The notes under the pieces: model-generated | The model's input: only the letters and a program-made list of their open reading frames with translations | The model's database searches: none | What the model was told of the DNA's origin: nothing | Source: Calditrichota bacterium | Lineage (GTDB): Bacteria; Calditrichota; Calditrichia; RBG-13-44-9; J075 | Assembly: GCA_024275555.1 (NCBI GenBank) | Contig: JAJRYW010000358.1 | Span: 1-27,932, forward strand | Length of the DNA stretch: 27,932 nucleotides | Direction: 5' to 3' | Shown: piece after piece, positions 1 to 8,630 of the stretch | Numbering within the stretch: the first letter of the stretch is position 1 | Layout: each line of letters begins with the position of its first letter | Translations under genes and position numbers: made by a program

Positions 1-205
1 AAATGGCCGGAAGTTGTCACAAAAGTATATCGGGAAGAATCGCTTTTTGCTTGCATCTTACCGTATCTATATGGAAACTATGTCTATAGCCTTTTACGGA
101 GTTTCTTCAGACATCGCGGCTAATCCGGGGTTGTCGATTTGTTCGGTGGTGAACAGTGCGGCGCCCTCCGCTACGCCGGGCGCAAAGTGGGCTAAAATGC
201 ATGTT

Positions 206-240
206 AATTTGGCTTGTCAAATTGATTCAATCGGATGAGG
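206..240 (+). promoter_or_regulatory. Inverted repeat and ribosome binding site before the TPR-kinase gene
   Basis: The hexamer AATTTG (206-211) and its complement CAAATT (218-223) flank a 6-base spacer about 20 bases ahead of the start at 245. GAGG at 237-240 is a plausible ribosome binding site with a short 4-base spacing. The inverted repeat could be an operator or chance; nothing else in 1-244 is recognisable. Confidence 0.25.
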
Positions 241-244
241 TCTT

Positions 245-2125
245 ATGCAATCTCACGTGTTGGTTCTGGAAGAAAAAATCAAAAAGTTGCACGATGATCC
301 GGAGCGGTTGCCGGAGAAGATCGACTTGCTGAACGAGTTGGCCTGGGAGATTGGGCTGGTCAAACCCCGTCGCGCCCTGGCCTTTGCCAAAGAATCCTAT
401 CGTCTCTCAAAAAAAGCGCCCTATTCCAGGGGGCGGGCATACTCGGCCAGAAATATTGCTTATTGTTATCTGATCCTTTCGCGATTAAACCGGGCTTTGC
501 AATTTGCCAACGAAGCGCTGGAGTTGTCTCTTGCCTCGGGGGATCGTGAGGGCGAGGCCGCCGCGCTGGACGCCCAGGCAATGATTTTTGGGCGGCTGGG
601 CAATTATCAGCGCGCCCTGGAACTGGCCTTCCGGGCTTTGCAGCTTACCCGGGAGACCTCGTTCCGGCCGGGGGAAGGGTGGACCTTACACAATATCGGC
701 GCCCTTTACCTGGAGATTGAAGAGTATGATCAGTCTATAGATTATTTTCAGCAGGCCCGGGAGATTTTTACCGTAATTTCTCGTCCGGCCGGGGAGGCGC
801 GGGTGCTGAGCGGCCTGGGGGAAGTCTATTATCGGATGGGTGATCTGAAAAAATCGTTGCAGCTTCATCAAAAAGCGCTGGAGATAATGAGTGCGCATGA
901 TATACCCACCGGGGTCAATCACTCCCTGATGACGCTGGGGAAATTACATCATGAATTGGGGCAATGGGCGGAGGCCCGGGTTTACCTGGAGCAAAGCATT
1001 GCCTTGTCGCAGAAAATAGAAAACCCCGAGATGCTGGCCGCGGCTTACCTGGAACTGGGCCGCTTAGACCAGGCCGCTGATCAACCGCAGCAGGCCTCGG
1101 AACGGTTAACCCGGGCCCTGGCCTATGCGGAGCAGAGCCAGGCCATCCCGATTGTTTACCGGGTGCATCAAGCATTGGCAGAGCTGTATGAACAACTGGG
1201 CAAAGCGGATCAGGCCCTGTTCCACTATAAGCGCTATCACCAGTTACACCAGCAAGTACATGAACAGGAAAACGCGGTAAAAATGCACAATTTGCAAACC
1301 CGCCTGGATGTGGAACAGGCCGAGAAAGAGGCGGAAATCCATCGTCTGCGCTATGTGGAGTTAGCGGAGATGCAAGCCCGGCTGATCCAATCGGAAAAAA
1401 TGGCCATGTTGGGTAAGCTGAGCGCAGGCATTGCCCGCGAAGTGAAGACGCCCCTGGAAAAGATCATCAGCAATAGCCGGGTTTCCCGGGAGGGGCTGGC
1501 CAGGGCGGAGGAGCAATTCCGGGAACTCCTGGCCGCTCTGCCGGCCCGCAAGGCCTCTTCTCTCCGGAAACTCCTGGATACGCTGGCCGAATACGCCCGG
1601 GACAACCGGGAGACGGCGCAAAAAATATCCGGTATTATGCAGCGCTTACAGCGGTTTGCCCACCCGGATGAAGCGGAGCGCCGGAAAATCGATCTGCATC
1701 AGCAGCTGGATGATCTTTTGGAATTGGTGCGCTATTTGACCGGCGAGCGAATCCGGGTAGTCAAACAGTACGGGAAAGTAACGCCGTTTTATGCCTTCGG
1801 GCAGGAATTGAACCGGGTTTTTATGACCCTGCTCCTCAACGCGGTTGACGCAATCGAGGGCGAGGGAGAAATTACCATCCGCACCGGGTCCGATCCGCAG
1901 CAGGTGCATATCCAAATCACCGACGCCGGGCCGGGCATCCCCCCGGAAGAATTGCCCCACATCTTCGAGACCGGTTTTCATCCAAAAGACGCCCGGAGGC
2001 ATTTGACGGCAGGATTGGCAAACAGCTACAATATCATCCGGAAACACCAGGGAGAGATCCGGGTAGAGAGTGCACCCGGCCAGGGAACCACCTTTACAAT
2101 TGATTTACCCCGAAACCTCAAATAA
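245..2125 (+). CDS. TPR-domain histidine kinase homologue lacking the phosphoacceptor His
   Basis: This 626-residue protein has no signal peptide or membrane segment and should be cytoplasmic. Residues about 30-345 are TPR repeats (several copies of the A-x-x-Y-x-x-x-G-x-x-x-x-A-L pattern). A charged coiled coil follows (about 350-390), then a HisKA-like segment and an HATPase_c domain. The H box reads AGIAREVKTPL, so Arg398 (codon CGC at 1436-1438) occupies the phosphoacceptor His position, and the usual KNP is KTP. The ATPase part keeps the N box (Asn532, Asp535) and a G1 box D-A-G-P-G-I (560-565). The G2 box, normally G-T-G-L-G-L, is degraded to L-T-A-G-L-A (587-592). TPR kinases of this layout usually sense protein or metabolic cues. 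This copy probably cannot autophosphorylate in the normal way and may be a pseudokinase or a decaying gene. The long intact frame argues for some function. No response regulator is adjacent. Start ATG 245 follows GAGG. Confidence 0.85.
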   Translation: MQSHVLVLEEKIKKLHDDPERLPEKIDLLNELAWEIGLVKPRRALAFAKESYRLSKKAPYSRGRAYSARNIAYCYLILSRLNRALQFANEALELSLASGDREGEAAALDAQAMIFGRLGNYQRALELAFRALQLTRETSFRPGEGWTLHNIGALYLEIEEYDQSIDYFQQAREIFTVISRPAGEARVLSGLGEVYYRMGDLKKSLQLHQKALEIMSAHDIPTGVNHSLMTLGKLHHELGQWAEARVYLEQSIALSQKIENPEMLAAAYLELGRLDQAADQPQQASERLTRALAYAEQSQAIPIVYRVHQALAELYEQLGKADQALFHYKRYHQLHQQVHEQENAVKMHNLQTRLDVEQAEKEAEIHRLRYVELAEMQARLIQSEKMAMLGKLSAGIAREVKTPLEKIISNSRVSREGLARAEEQFRELLAALPARKASSLRKLLDTLAEYARDNRETAQKISGIMQRLQRFAHPDEAERRKIDLHQQLDDLLELVRYLTGERIRVVKQYGKVTPFYAFGQELNRVFMTLLLNAVDAIEGEGEITIRTGSDPQQVHIQITDAGPGIPPEELPHIFETGFHPKDARRHLTAGLANSYNIIRKHQGEIRVESAPGQGTTFTIDLPRNLK

Positions 2126-2177
2126 CCGCCTTAGCACATTTATGATCAGACCAGCCGGCTCTCCAGTCTGTTCTCAG

Positions 2178-2191
2178 GGCCGCCGGCGGCC
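2178..2191. repeat. Perfect 14-bp GC palindrome
   Basis: GGCCGCCGGCGGCC is a perfect palindrome about 50 bases after the TPR-kinase stop. No T-run follows on either strand, so it is not a canonical intrinsic terminator, but it could end or stabilise that transcript. The rest of 2126-2377 holds no recognisable gene. Confidence 0.4.
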
Positions 2192-2241
2192 GGCCGGAGT
2201 CGCATGCCGCGATTCCGATCTGCAACTCTCCGTTTTAATGC

Positions 2242-2270
2242 TTGCTTAATTTTTGATAATTTTATATTAT
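2242..2270 (+). promoter_or_regulatory. Candidate sigma70-like promoter for the interrupted glycosyltransferase
   Basis: TTGCTT (2242-2247) and TATTAT (2265-2270) are separated by 17 bases in an AT-rich patch of otherwise GC-rich DNA. The -10 matches the consensus at 5 of 6 positions and the -35 at 3 of 6. It sits about 110 bases before the preferred start at 2378. The organism's true promoter consensus is unknown. Confidence 0.3.
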
Positions 2271-2377
2271 CCAAGCTGTTTTTCCCGGCTTGTGGAAACC
2301 GGTTCGGGCAAAAAATCCTGGGGCGAATCCGATTTGGAGAGCGTAATATCACCGGCGAGCATGATGTGGCAAGAGAA

Positions 2378-3487
2378 ATGGGGATGACAGCCAAACCGGC
2401 AGGAAGCGTATCTGCGGATAATCCGCTGGTGAGTGTAATTATCTTAAACTACAACGGTTTGCGTTTTTTAAAGGATTGTTTCGATTCACTGGTGAAGTGC
2501 AGCTACCCCAATTTTGAAATTCTGCTGGTGGATAACAACTCCACCGATGAGAGCGCGGCCTTTACCCGAAAGAATTATCCCCGGGTAAAAATTATTCAAA
2601 CCGGCGGCAACAAAGGCTTTAGCTGGGGGTATAATATTTCTTTTGAGCATGCCGCCGGGAAATATTTTGTTTTGCTCAATAATGATGTCGCGGTTGATCC
2701 GGGATGGCTGGAGCCGCTGGTGGCTGCCGCCGAGGCGGATGACCGGATTGGCGCACTGCAGCCCAAGATTTTATCGATGATCGACCGGCAATCATTCGAA
2801 TATGCCGGCGCTTCCGGCGGTTTTATTGATAAATATGGCTATCCCTTTTTGCGCGGCCGGGTGTTTTACACCATCGAAAAAGACTACGGCCAGTACGACA
2901 ATGAAACCGAAGTTTTTTGGACCAGCGGGGCGGCCATGTTTGTACGCGCCGAGGCTCTCTTAAAAAGCGGCCGGCTGGATGAAGATTTTGTCTTTCACAT
3001 GGAATAGATTGACCTGTGCTGGCGCTTGCAACTATGCGGCTATAAACTTAAGGTGATCCCCTCTGCGGTGATTTATCATTTTGCCGGGGGAACGCTGCAA
3101 CAGGGCAGTTTCAAAAAACTATACTGGAACCATCGCAATAATATTTTTATGATGGTTAAGAATATGGAAAACGGTACATTGCTGCGCCGCCTGCCCTTCC
3201 GGATGATGCTGGATGGGATCAACATATTTTTCTCGGCGCTTAAATTGGATTTCCGCCACTCTTTTGCTATTATTCAGGCTTACGGATGGCTGCTGTTCCA
3301 CCCGGGCCTGCTATGGCGGAAACGGAAGGAAGTGCAGCGAATGCGCCGCGTCCCGGATGTACAGATCGAACGAAATGTTTTGCAAAAATCAATTATCCTG
3401 GAGTACTTTCTGCGCGGTAAAAAATATTTTTCTGAAATTGCCGGGAACGAGTTGGCTGAGCGGGCAAAGATTGAAGAAAAAGATTAA
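2378..3487 (+). pseudogene. Family 2 glycosyltransferase interrupted by an in-frame amber codon
   Basis: The frame encodes a rhamnosyltransferase-like GT2 protein: VSVIILNYNG at the start of the nucleotide-binding fold, LLVDNNSTD, and the DxD-like LLNNDVAVD. It stops at TAG 3005-3007 right after F-V-F-H-M-E. The next codons in the same frame read I-D-L-C-W-R-L, completing the family motif E-(E/D)-x-D-L-C-W-R if TAG were Glu. The frame then stays open to TAA 3485-3487 with normal GT2 C-terminal sequence. A single GAG-to-TAG change explains the break. ATG 2378 (alternative 2384) is preferred over an upstream in-frame ATG at 2204, because homology begins only near codon 75 of the longer version. 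The truncated product lacks the catalytic-base region and should be inactive. A sequencing error or amber suppression is possible, but TAG ends other genes here. Confidence 0.85.
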
Positions 3488-3521
3488 AGATTAAAGAAAA
3501 AGATTAAAGAAAAAGATTAAA
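3476..3521 (+). repeat. Short A/T-rich tandem repeat (13-mer)
   Basis: GAAAAAGATTAAA occurs at 3476-3488, 3496-3508 and 3509-3521, with a partial GATTAAA copy at 3489-3495. The first copy contains the stop codon of the broken glycosyltransferase, so the last residues of that protein are repeat-derived. Confidence 0.8.
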
Positions 3522-3531
3522 AATTGACGGG

Positions 3532-3587
3532 CCAATAGCCAATAGCCAATAGCCAATAGCCAATAGCCAATAGCCAATAGCCAATAG
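3532..3587 (+). repeat. Heptanucleotide microsatellite, eight perfect CCAATAG copies
   Basis: CCAATAG is repeated eight times without error, followed by a partial CCAA. It lies about 80 bases before the DUF2723 gene. The unit is not a multiple of three and is outside any gene, so copy-number changes would alter promoter or leader spacing rather than a reading frame. Confidence 0.95.
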
Positions 3588-3668
3588 CCAAGTTTAACGA
3601 GTTAAATAGGGAACAGTAATCAACCTGCAAATAAACAAACCAGTTACCATAAAAAAACGGACGTTCGC

Positions 3669-6464
3669 ATGAATGATCAGCGTTTAAATCAAGTTCTTGC
3701 CGGAGTTGTGTTTTTGCTCAGCCTGGTGCTCTATCTTTCCACCCTGGCTCCCACGGTGTCTTTCTGGGATTGCGGGGAGTTCATCGCCTGTTCTTATCGC
3801 CTGGGGGTTCCTCACCCGCCCGGCGCGCCGCTGTTTTTGCTGGTCGGCCGGGTGTTTACACTCATCCCGGAATTCCTGGTGGAAAATGTTGCCCGCCGGG
3901 TAAACTTGATTTCGGCTTTTTCCAGCGCCTTTACGGTGATGTTCCTCTATCTCATTATCGTACACCTGGTCAAACAGTTTCTGAAAGAAAACGATGGTTT
4001 TCTCCGCTTTGTGCCGTTTATGGCCGGGCTGGTCGGCGCCTTAACCTTTGCAATGACCCCCAGCTTCTGGTTCAACGCTGCAGAAGCGGAAGTCTATGCG
4101 CCCTCGATGCTTTTTACCAGCCTGGTGGTTTGGCTGGTGTTCCATTGGAGCGAACGACACGACGAGCCCGGGAACGAGCGCTATATTCTGCTTATCGCCT
4201 ATTTGATGGGCCTCTCCATTGGGGTGCATCTGCTGGTCATCCTGGTGATCCCCATGATTATCATGATCATTTATTACAAACGCTTTGAACTGAACACCCG
4301 GTCGGTGCTGATTATGGGGGCCATCGGATTAGCGATTACCGGGCTGGTCTACCCGGGAATGGTGAAGGGTATCCCCAATCTTGCCTCGAAATTCGGGTTC
4401 GAAGGCCTGGTGCTGGTCATTGCGGTGGTTGTCGGTTTAACTTACTGGGCGATCAAAAACCGCAAATCAATCCTGTCCATCTCCCTGATGTCGGTCTTGC
4501 TGATCACCATTGGCTACTCCTCGTACCTGATGATCTATGTGCGTTCCAACCTGGACCCCAACATCGATGAAAACAATCCCGAGACCATCGAAAAATTCAT
4601 CAAATACATTAACCGGGAGCAGTATGGGGTCAGCGACCCGCTGGATCGCGAAGGGATATGGCGCTCGTCCGATCCGGCCGGAACCCGCTATTCCAGCAGT
4701 TGGGATTTCTTCTGGAGCTACCAGGTCAATAAAATGTACGTACGCTATTTCTTGTGGAATTTCGGCGGCATTGCCGAGGACGGCCACGGTTTTGACCTGA
4801 CCCGGTTCTGGTTTATTCCCCTGTTCCTGGGGCTATTTGGGGCGTATTACCAGTTCATACGAGATTGGAGGAACGGCCTGGTTATCCTGGTGCTCTTTTT
4901 TATGACCGGGCTGGCGATTGTGCTCTACCTGAATCAGCCGGACCCGCAGCCCCGGGAGCGCGATTACAGCTATGTGGGCTCCTTCTTTGCCTTTGCTGTC
5001 TGGGTGGGCATTGGGGCCGCGGCGGTGTTGGAAAGCGTGGTCAAGCTGTTGCGGCAAAGCGGCCGGGAATCCTTAAGCAATGCCATGGGGTGGATTGTCA
5101 CCGCGGCGCTGCTGTTGGGGGCGCCGGTGCAAATGATGGCTAAAAATTATCGCACCCACGATCGCACCGGCAACTATGTCGCCTGGGATTACTCCTACAA
5201 TATGCTGGAATCGGCCGAGCCCAACGGCATTATCTATACCAATGGGGATAACGACACCTTCCCGCTCTGGTATTTGCAGGAGGTGGAGAATATCCGCACC
5301 GATGTGCGGGTGGCGAATTTAAGCCTGCTCAACACCCCCTGGTATATCAAACAATTGAAGCACAAAGAACCCAAGGTGCCGATCAGCCTGAGCGACGCCC
5401 AGATCGAGAAAATCAATCTCCAACCCTGGCCGAAGGCAAAGAATTTTGAGATTCCCATGGCCCCGGATCCGATCCGCCGCGCGGAGATAGAGCGATACAA
5501 AATCAGCCTGAACAAACCGGAAGCGCCTACTGTTGATAAAATCATATTTGAGTTGGAACCCAAATTGCAGGTTCCCACCAGCAGCGGCCGGAGTATTGGC
5601 GTGCTGCGCGTGCAGGACTTGATGCTCCTGAACACCCTGCACACCAACCGGTTCCGGAAACCGATTTACTTTGCCGTAACCGCCTCGGAGAAAAACCGCC
5701 TGGACGGTCTGAAAAGATACCAGCGTATGGACGGTTTGCTGTTTAAAGTCACCACCATCCCGGATTGGAATATCGACCCGGAAGTTCTTTATAATAACCT
5801 GATGCACAAATTCCGCTACACCAATCTCAATAACCCCGATGTGTATTTTAATGATAACATTGTCGGGTTATTGCAAAACTATCGTTCGGCTTTCTTCCGG
5901 CTGGCCAGCCATTACCTGAACACCAACAATAAAGAGCGTTTTGATGAAGTGATCCGCAAGATTTATGAGGTGATGCCGCCGGAAGTAATTCCTTTTACCA
6001 ATCAGCAGTTTAACGAGGTGATGAACGCTTTTGCCTTTTTGGCCGACGTCTACCCGCTCGACTCGCTCTCCGCCGACAACTTTTCCTTGCGGCAATTGCA
6101 GGCCTGTGGAGAGGTTGGGATAACCTACCGGCAGTACGAGTTGGCCAGAAGAGGTTATGAACCGCTCTTAGAGGTCCTGGTAAACCAGCCCGAGAGCCAA
6201 ATGGTGCATGACTATATCCGGGCCTTATTCCGCCGGCCCTCCTTCTACGACCGGGCCACGCCGGAGCAGCGCGCCCAGGCCCTCAATGATGCCCGGAACC
6301 AGATGCGCCAGCAGTTGGTGCGGGTCTACAAGGCTTTAAAGGATTATGACGCCGGAATCGAACTGCTCCAAAAATGGGTGGAGGTGCAGCCCGAGAACAA
6401 ATTTGCCCTCCGGGAGTTGGAGAGCTTCAAGAAGCTGAAGGGAGAAACTCAGGACGGTTCCTAA
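3669..6464 (+). CDS. DUF2723 family membrane protein (putative GT-C glycosyltransferase)
   Basis: The product is 931 residues. The N-terminal half is polytopic, with a first membrane segment at about 9-27 followed at once by S-F-W-D-C-G-E-F (Asp34, Glu37) and HPPG (49-52). This acidic first-loop motif is the hallmark of DUF2723 and resembles the catalytic loop of GT-C enzymes such as protein O-mannosyltransferases. Further hydrophobic segments run to about residue 490. The C-terminal half is soluble, probably periplasmic, and ends in TPR-like helices (about 890-930). The likely role is transfer of a lipid-linked sugar to protein or glycan at the inner membrane; the exact acceptor is not known to me. 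The stop codon overlaps the ribosome binding site of the next gene, so the two are probably cotranscribed. Start ATG 3669 has only a weak ribosome binding site. Confidence 0.85.
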   Translation: MNDQRLNQVLAGVVFLLSLVLYLSTLAPTVSFWDCGEFIACSYRLGVPHPPGAPLFLLVGRVFTLIPEFLVENVARRVNLISAFSSAFTVMFLYLIIVHLVKQFLKENDGFLRFVPFMAGLVGALTFAMTPSFWFNAAEAEVYAPSMLFTSLVVWLVFHWSERHDEPGNERYILLIAYLMGLSIGVHLLVILVIPMIIMIIYYKRFELNTRSVLIMGAIGLAITGLVYPGMVKGIPNLASKFGFEGLVLVIAVVVGLTYWAIKNRKSILSISLMSVLLITIGYSSYLMIYVRSNLDPNIDENNPETIEKFIKYINREQYGVSDPLDREGIWRSSDPAGTRYSSSWDFFWSYQVNKMYVRYFLWNFGGIAEDGHGFDLTRFWFIPLFLGLFGAYYQFIRDWRNGLVILVLFFMTGLAIVLYLNQPDPQPRERDYSYVGSFFAFAVWVGIGAAAVLESVVKLLRQSGRESLSNAMGWIVTAALLLGAPVQMMAKNYRTHDRTGNYVAWDYSYNMLESAEPNGIIYTNGDNDTFPLWYLQEVENIRTDVRVANLSLLNTPWYIKQLKHKEPKVPISLSDAQIEKINLQPWPKAKNFEIPMAPDPIRRAEIERYKISLNKPEAPTVDKIIFELEPKLQVPTSSGRSIGVLRVQDLMLLNTLHTNRFRKPIYFAVTASEKNRLDGLKRYQRMDGLLFKVTTIPDWNIDPEVLYNNLMHKFRYTNLNNPDVYFNDNIVGLLQNYRSAFFRLASHYLNTNNKERFDEVIRKIYEVMPPEVIPFTNQQFNEVMNAFAFLADVYPLDSLSADNFSLRQLQACGEVGITYRQYELARRGYEPLLEVLVNQPESQMVHDYIRALFRRPSFYDRATPEQRAQALNDARNQMRQQLVRVYKALKDYDAGIELLQKWVEVQPENKFALRELESFKKLKGETQDGS

Positions 6465-6473
6465 GGAGCATAT

Positions 6474-7481
6474 GTGAAAAAAGCCCTTTCCAATACCCTG
6501 CGTGCCGTGGTCAGTTTTGGTCTGTTGGGATATTTGATCTACATCGCCGACTTTAATAAGATCATAGCGGTATTGCAGGGGGCCGATTATCGTTTGTTTG
6601 GCGTGGCCATGGTAATTTTCCTGGCCGCGCTTTTCCTTTTTACCTGGCGGTGGCAGATTCTGCTCCGGCACGCCCGGATTTATCCCGGCTATTCCCGGCT
6701 GCTGGTGTTTTATTTTATCGGCTATTTTTTAAACAATTTTCTTCCCACCGCTATCGGCGGCGACGTCAGCCGGGCCTACTACGTGGGGCGGCAGAGCCGG
6801 AAACCGGCGACCAGCATCGGCATTGTGCTCCTGGAACGGATCACCGGGATGCTGGCCACCCTTACCCTGGCAGGCGTCTCCTTGATCTGGGCCTCGCGAT
6901 TTTTTCATACTCCCCAACTGATCATCCTTACCATTACCCTGTTAGGCGGGGTGATCCTGGCCGTCTTTGTGATGATGAATCCCGTCCTGCATCGCATCAA
7001 TACCCGGATTTTAGGCAAAATCGTGATCCTGGGAATCGGGGAAAAAATCAACCGGGTGCTGGAAACGATCCACTCCTTCCGGGAGGGCAAGATGGTCATC
7101 TTTTTTGCCTATCTCATCTCCCTGGGTTGCCAGGTGATGCTGATCTTTATGAATTATCTGCTGGCAATCTCGCTGCACCTGGATGTTTCCCTGGGCTATC
7201 TCTTCCTGGTGGTGCCGGTCACCTTTCTGATGGGACTGATTCCCAGCATCAACGGCATCGGGGTGCGGGATGTGGGCTATGAGCGGTTGCTGAGCAAAGT
7301 CGGGTTAACTTCCGCCCAGGGACTCTCGCTCTCTTTCCTGAATACCATGGTGCCGGTAACGATCAGCCTAATTGGCGGGGTGCTCTTCCTGGTCTACCGG
7401 AATGAATACAAAGAAAGCCTGCCGGTTGCTGCCCCGGAAGAACCCGCTGCGCCGCCGTCTGAAGGCCGTTATAAAGTGTAG
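6474..7481 (+). CDS. UPF0104/AglD-like lysylphosphatidylglycerol synthase TM-family protein
   Basis: This 335-residue integral membrane protein has about eight hydrophobic segments. It carries the family motif I-G-G-D-V-S-R-A-Y (94-102), and G-L-I-P-S-I-N-G-I-G-V-R-D near the C-terminus. It matches the LPG_synthase_TM/UPF0104 family, which includes the membrane half of MprF and the AglD/YbhN-type proteins. No soluble lysyl-transferase domain is present, so lipid or glycolipid handling (flipping or transfer) is more likely than aminoacylation. Translation starts at GTG 6474, five bases after AAGGAG (6463-6468). An ATG at 6472 in another frame runs straight into TGA. It lies 9 bases after the DUF2723 stop, supporting a shared envelope-glycosylation role. 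Confidence 0.8.
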   Translation: MKKALSNTLRAVVSFGLLGYLIYIADFNKIIAVLQGADYRLFGVAMVIFLAALFLFTWRWQILLRHARIYPGYSRLLVFYFIGYFLNNFLPTAIGGDVSRAYYVGRQSRKPATSIGIVLLERITGMLATLTLAGVSLIWASRFFHTPQLIILTITLLGGVILAVFVMMNPVLHRINTRILGKIVILGIGEKINRVLETIHSFREGKMVIFFAYLISLGCQVMLIFMNYLLAISLHLDVSLGYLFLVVPVTFLMGLIPSINGIGVRDVGYERLLSKVGLTSAQGLSLSFLNTMVPVTISLIGGVLFLVYRNEYKESLPVAAPEEPAAPPSEGRYKV

Positions 7482-7556
7482 CAAACGGTTGCAATTTTGC
7501 CCGCTGTTCAGTAGCTTTTCACACCTATTTTGATGATATAGCCCGGGGAGACCAAT

Positions 7557-8606
7557 GTGAAACATTCGATCTTTACCTTTTTACTGTTTATTATGATTGG
7601 CGCAACACTGCAAAATTGCTCCGTCAAGCAGGAAAGTTTCGGAAAGTTAGATGAGATTTTTGTTTTTTGTGATTCGCTTGCCTGGCAGGACTACCGGCAC
7701 GGCCTGGGCCGGTTTTTTGGCCAAACCTATCTTACCCCGATACCGGAGGAAGAGTATCGTCTGCATTGGCGGCCGTCGGCGGAGATCCGGAAATACCATT
7801 CCCGCCGCAACCTGATGTTCCTGGCTTTGCTGGATCAGAACGATCCGGTATCCGAATACGTGAAAAGTTTGCTGAGCGAAGAGATTATGGCAAAAATCCG
7901 CACCGGGGAGTTCTTCTATATTCCCCAAAAGGATGTCTGGGCTACCGGTCAATATGTGGTCTACCTGGTTGCCCCCAATAAAGAGGCTATGCTGCAGCGC
8001 CTCTACGATTTAGGCGAACTGGTCCTGGATGATTTTGAAAAATCGTACTACACCCGCCTGCAGCGAGAGATGTACCGCCGCTACGAAAACAAGGATTTGG
8101 AAGCTTATTTACTGAAGCACTACCCCTTCACCCTGCGCATACAGCATGATTACAAAATTGTCGATGAATCGCTGAAAGAAAACTATGTCTGGCTGCGGCG
8201 CCTGCATCCTGCGCGGGACCGTTCCATGTTCATCCATTGGCTGCCCCTTAACGATAGCCTGGTGATCAACCGGGAATGGCTGATCAGGGAGCGCAACCGC
8301 ATTGCCGGCAAAATTTATGAGGGCGACCGGATTGTGGAGCCGGAGACCGAATTGAAACGCTTCAAATTTCTGCGCTGGCCGGCCATGCGCCTGGAAGGCA
8401 CCTGGATGAATCCTAAATACGTGGTTGGGGGACCCTTCCGAAATATTACTTTTATTGACCACGATAATAACCTTATCTTCATGATCGATTTTTACGTTCA
8501 GGCAATCGGCGAGCGCAAGAAAATCTTCCTGGATCAGTTGGAAGTGATGGCCCACACCTTTCAGCTTAAATCCGATCTGAACCGTAAAGAGAAATCTGAA
8601 AAATAG
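7557..8606 (+). CDS. DUF4837 family lipoprotein
   Basis: The product is 349 residues. It begins with a charged tip, a hydrophobic stretch (about 4-18) and T-L-Q-N-Cys21, which reads as a lipoprotein signal; the Asn at -1 is not classical but tolerable. The mature part is soluble, rich in Arg, Tyr and Trp. It has the repeated-lobe look of DUF4837, a family of unknown function from Bacteroidota and relatives. It should sit in the envelope, anchored by lipid. It follows the UPF0104 gene by 75 bases and precedes purE by 24. The start is GTG 7557 with GGGAG at 7546-7550; as with the preceding gene, an out-of-frame ATG-TGA overlaps the start. The DUF4837 assignment is from remembered family features, not a search. 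Confidence 0.7.
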   Translation: MKHSIFTFLLFIMIGATLQNCSVKQESFGKLDEIFVFCDSLAWQDYRHGLGRFFGQTYLTPIPEEEYRLHWRPSAEIRKYHSRRNLMFLALLDQNDPVSEYVKSLLSEEIMAKIRTGEFFYIPQKDVWATGQYVVYLVAPNKEAMLQRLYDLGELVLDDFEKSYYTRLQREMYRRYENKDLEAYLLKHYPFTLRIQHDYKIVDESLKENYVWLRRLHPARDRSMFIHWLPLNDSLVINREWLIRERNRIAGKIYEGDRIVEPETELKRFKFLRWPAMRLEGTWMNPKYVVGGPFRNITFIDHDNNLIFMIDFYVQAIGERKKIFLDQLEVMAHTFQLKSDLNRKEKSEK

Positions 8607-8630
8607 CAAACCGGGTATGGAGACAGATTG

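Noticed and set aside
14..238. Open frame of 74 codons from a TTG at the left edge
   Set aside because: No ribosome binding site, no recognisable domain, and composition unlike the neighbouring genes; probably non-coding.
3005..3007. Programmed recoding of TAG (pyrrolysine or reassigned stop)
   Set aside because: TAG ends other genes here (7479-7481, 8604-8606, 12717-12719), and no recoding signal or associated genes are visible.
3476..3587. CRISPR-like array
   Set aside because: Units are contiguous 7- and 13-mers without spacers, so these are simple tandem repeats.
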